NCBI GenBank assembly: GCA_026770585.1
Contig: MU646499.1
Location: 446,909 to 461,467 of the forward strand
DNA length: 14,559 bases
Direction: 5' to 3'
From: Baffinella frigidus
Taxonomy: Eukaryota > Cryptophyceae > Cryptomonadales > Baffinellaceae
Shown one piece after another: positions 10,270 to 13,200 of this stretch. The notes under the pieces are model-generated. The model was not told the DNA's origin. It did not search any database and was given only the letters and a program-made list of their open reading frames with translations. The stretch's first letter is position 1. Each line of letters starts with the position of its first letter. The position numbers and the translations under genes were made by a program.

Positions 10270-13200
10270 ACCCCACACCCTAAACCCTAAACCATGCATC
10301 AGGTGGACGGCGTTCGTCCTTCCACGGGAGATTCCGCGGGCGGGTCGGTCGTGACCGTTGCGGGCAGCGGCTTCACGGAGGGCACCCGCGTGGCGTTCTC
10401 GGCCGTGGGTGTGGACACGGTGTTTGTGAGCGCTTCGCGCGTGGTGTGTGTGGTTCCTGCGCATGAGGAGGGGCTGTCGCCGGTGACGGTGTCCAACAAT
10501 GGGGCTGACTTCGTCGGCGGCGGCGCCGAGTTTCTGTTCGCGGCTCCTCCGACGGTGCGCGAGTTGGTTCCTTCTCGGCGGCTGCTCGGCGCGGGGTCGT
10601 CGACGGTGACGGTCCTGGGCGCAGGCTTCGAAGAGTCAGACTCGCTGAGCTGCAGATTCGGCACGCAGCGCGCGGTGCCGGCGGCGTGGTCGTCATCATC
10701 CATGATCGTCTGCTCCTCAGCCATGCAGCACACGGGACAGATCGCAGTCCAAGTCTCCAACGACGGGACCACTTTCTCCGCACTCTCCCTCTCCCTCTCA
10801 ACAACCCTCGAGATGCAGCTCCACGCCCTCACGCCGTCTCAGGGCTTCACACAGGGGAAGACGCTGGTCACCGTTTCGGTCTAACCCTAAACCCTAAACC
10901 CTAAACCCTAAACCCCAAACCCTCAAACCCAAACCCCAAACCCTAAACCTTAAACCCTAAACCCTAAACCCTAAACCCTTACCCCTAACCCCTCAACCCA
11001 AAACCCTGAACCAGGGCCGAGGCTTTGCGGCTGGCAGCACGTCTCTCACCTGCACCTTCGGTTCCCCTAAACTCTAAACCCAAATCCCTGACACCCAAAC
11101 CCCAAACGCGAAACCCTCGACCCTAAACCCTAAACCCTAAACCCCAAACTCTAAACTCTAAACCCTAAACTCTAGACCCTAAACCCTAAACCCTGACTCC
11201 TAATCCTCCACTTACCCAGGTTCCTCTACCTTCCCGGCGAAAGTGGTATCCTCTACGGCAGTCATCTGCGCGATCTCTGCGAACAAGCCCGCGAACGTCC
11301 AGGTTACGAGCCCCCCGCACAACGGTTGACCGATCACTTTTTTTAAGAGTTGACTAATCGCAATGTTTCCTGGTACTAACCCTGCCCGGTTTGTTCATCA
11401 TTCCGGTACACACCCTGCCCGGTTCAGTCAACCGCCGAGCGCGGACACTAGAGCCCTTACATCTCGTCCCACCTTGCCTTCTGGCGTGTCACGGTCGGGG
11501 TTAACAATTTATTGAACCTCGCTTTTCCCCCGGACACCCGCTCAGGTGTTCGTTCGTGACAGCAACCTCGCAAGCGCTGCGAATCAGCAGACGCCCGTGA
11601 CCTTCCTGTTCACGGACGCGATCGTCATTACGTCCGTTATCCCTTCGGTTGGATTCGTGGGAGCAAGCTTCATGACCACGCTTGTCGGGACGGGCTTCAT
11701 GCCGGGGGGCGCGCCGGTCGCGTGCCGCTTCGGGGACGTGGCCGACCTCGTGACCGACCGCGTGACCACAGCGACGGTCGTGTCAGCATCGCACATGCAG
11801 TGTGTCACGCCCGCTGTCACGTCCACCGGAAAGCTCGCGGTTGTCATCACGTCCGCGGGGAATGACGGGCCCGCGTCGGATCCCCACTTTCTCCTCATCC
11901 TCCCGGAGGTGAGAAGAAAAGCCCTCCACTGTTGACTAAACACGGGTCTTCTTTTTCCGCCTCGGGCGGAACCAAAGTGCTCAAAAAATAAACCTGTCCG
12001 GTTCAGTTAACCGTCGGTCACGACTTTTCCAGGTGAAGCTCATTTCAATGGTGCCTTCCTCCGGGCCCGCCTCGGGAGGGACGAAAGTGATGCTCGCTGC
12101 GGGGAACTTCCCCGAATCAGGTTCGACCCTACACCCCAACCCCGACACCCTTCACACGCCAAATCCGAAACCCTCACTCTCGAACCCGGAACCCTGCACC
12201 CTGAACCCTGAACCCTGAACCCTGAACCCGGAACCCTGAACCCGGAACCATGAATCTGGAACCCTGAACCCTGCAAACCTTAACCCCTTTCCGGCAGGTG
12301 ACCTGCTCTGCCTCTTCGGCTCCTCAGGAACGTCTGACGGGCCCGCCTCAGGTTCTTCCCTCCTCCCCCACCCTGGGGGTTCGTGGGCGACTGGAGCCCT
12401 TACCCCTCGTATCACTGGCGTGTCACGGTCGTGTTTGATTTTTATATATATGAAACCTCGCGTTCCCCGCAGGAGCGTCGAACTCGCGGCGCGCGTCGCG
12501 CGTGACGTCCTCCCTCGTCTCGTGCACCACCCCGCCGTCCCTCCGAAGCGCCAACGTCTCCGTGGCCATCTCCGCCGAGGGCGCCGCAGCCCCGCGCCTC
12601 ACCGGGGCGCTGCGTTTTCACTACGTCGCCGCACCGACCCTCGCGTCCATCTTCCCGAGCTTGGGTCCGCTGGGCGGCGGTACGGTTCTGGTCGTGGCGG
12701 TACGAGAGGCGCGTGGCGCGGTAAACCCCTACCCCTAATCCCTAATCCCTATACCCTAAACCCTAAACCCTAAACCCTAAACCCTAAAACTTAAACCCTA
12801 AACCCCAAACCCTAAACCCCAAACTCGAAACCCCAAACCCGAAACCCCAAACCCGAAACCCTAAACCATCAACCTCACACCCCAGACCCTAACCCCTAAA
12901 CCCCAAACCCCAAACCCCAAACCCCAAACCCCAAACCCCAAACCCTAACCCCCAAGCACGAAACCGCAGGTGGTGTGCCACTTCGACGCGCCAGGGGGTG
13001 TGCTGAAGGGCGGGGCGTTCGCTGGTCGGGTGAGCGTCCCGGGTGTGGCGATGCGCCGGGGGCTCGTGCAGTGTGTCACGCCCCCTGCGTCCGTGCGCGG
13101 CGCCGTGACCGTCCGTCTAAGCGTCGGGGGCGGCGCGTCCGCGAACAGCCTCATGTTCCTGTACGCACCGCCCTTCCGCGTGGCCGCGCTGCGTCCGTCT

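Noticed and set aside
10299-10832. Minus-strand 177-codon frame
   Set aside because: Exact antisense shadow of exon 26, whose plus-strand product is clearly IPT.
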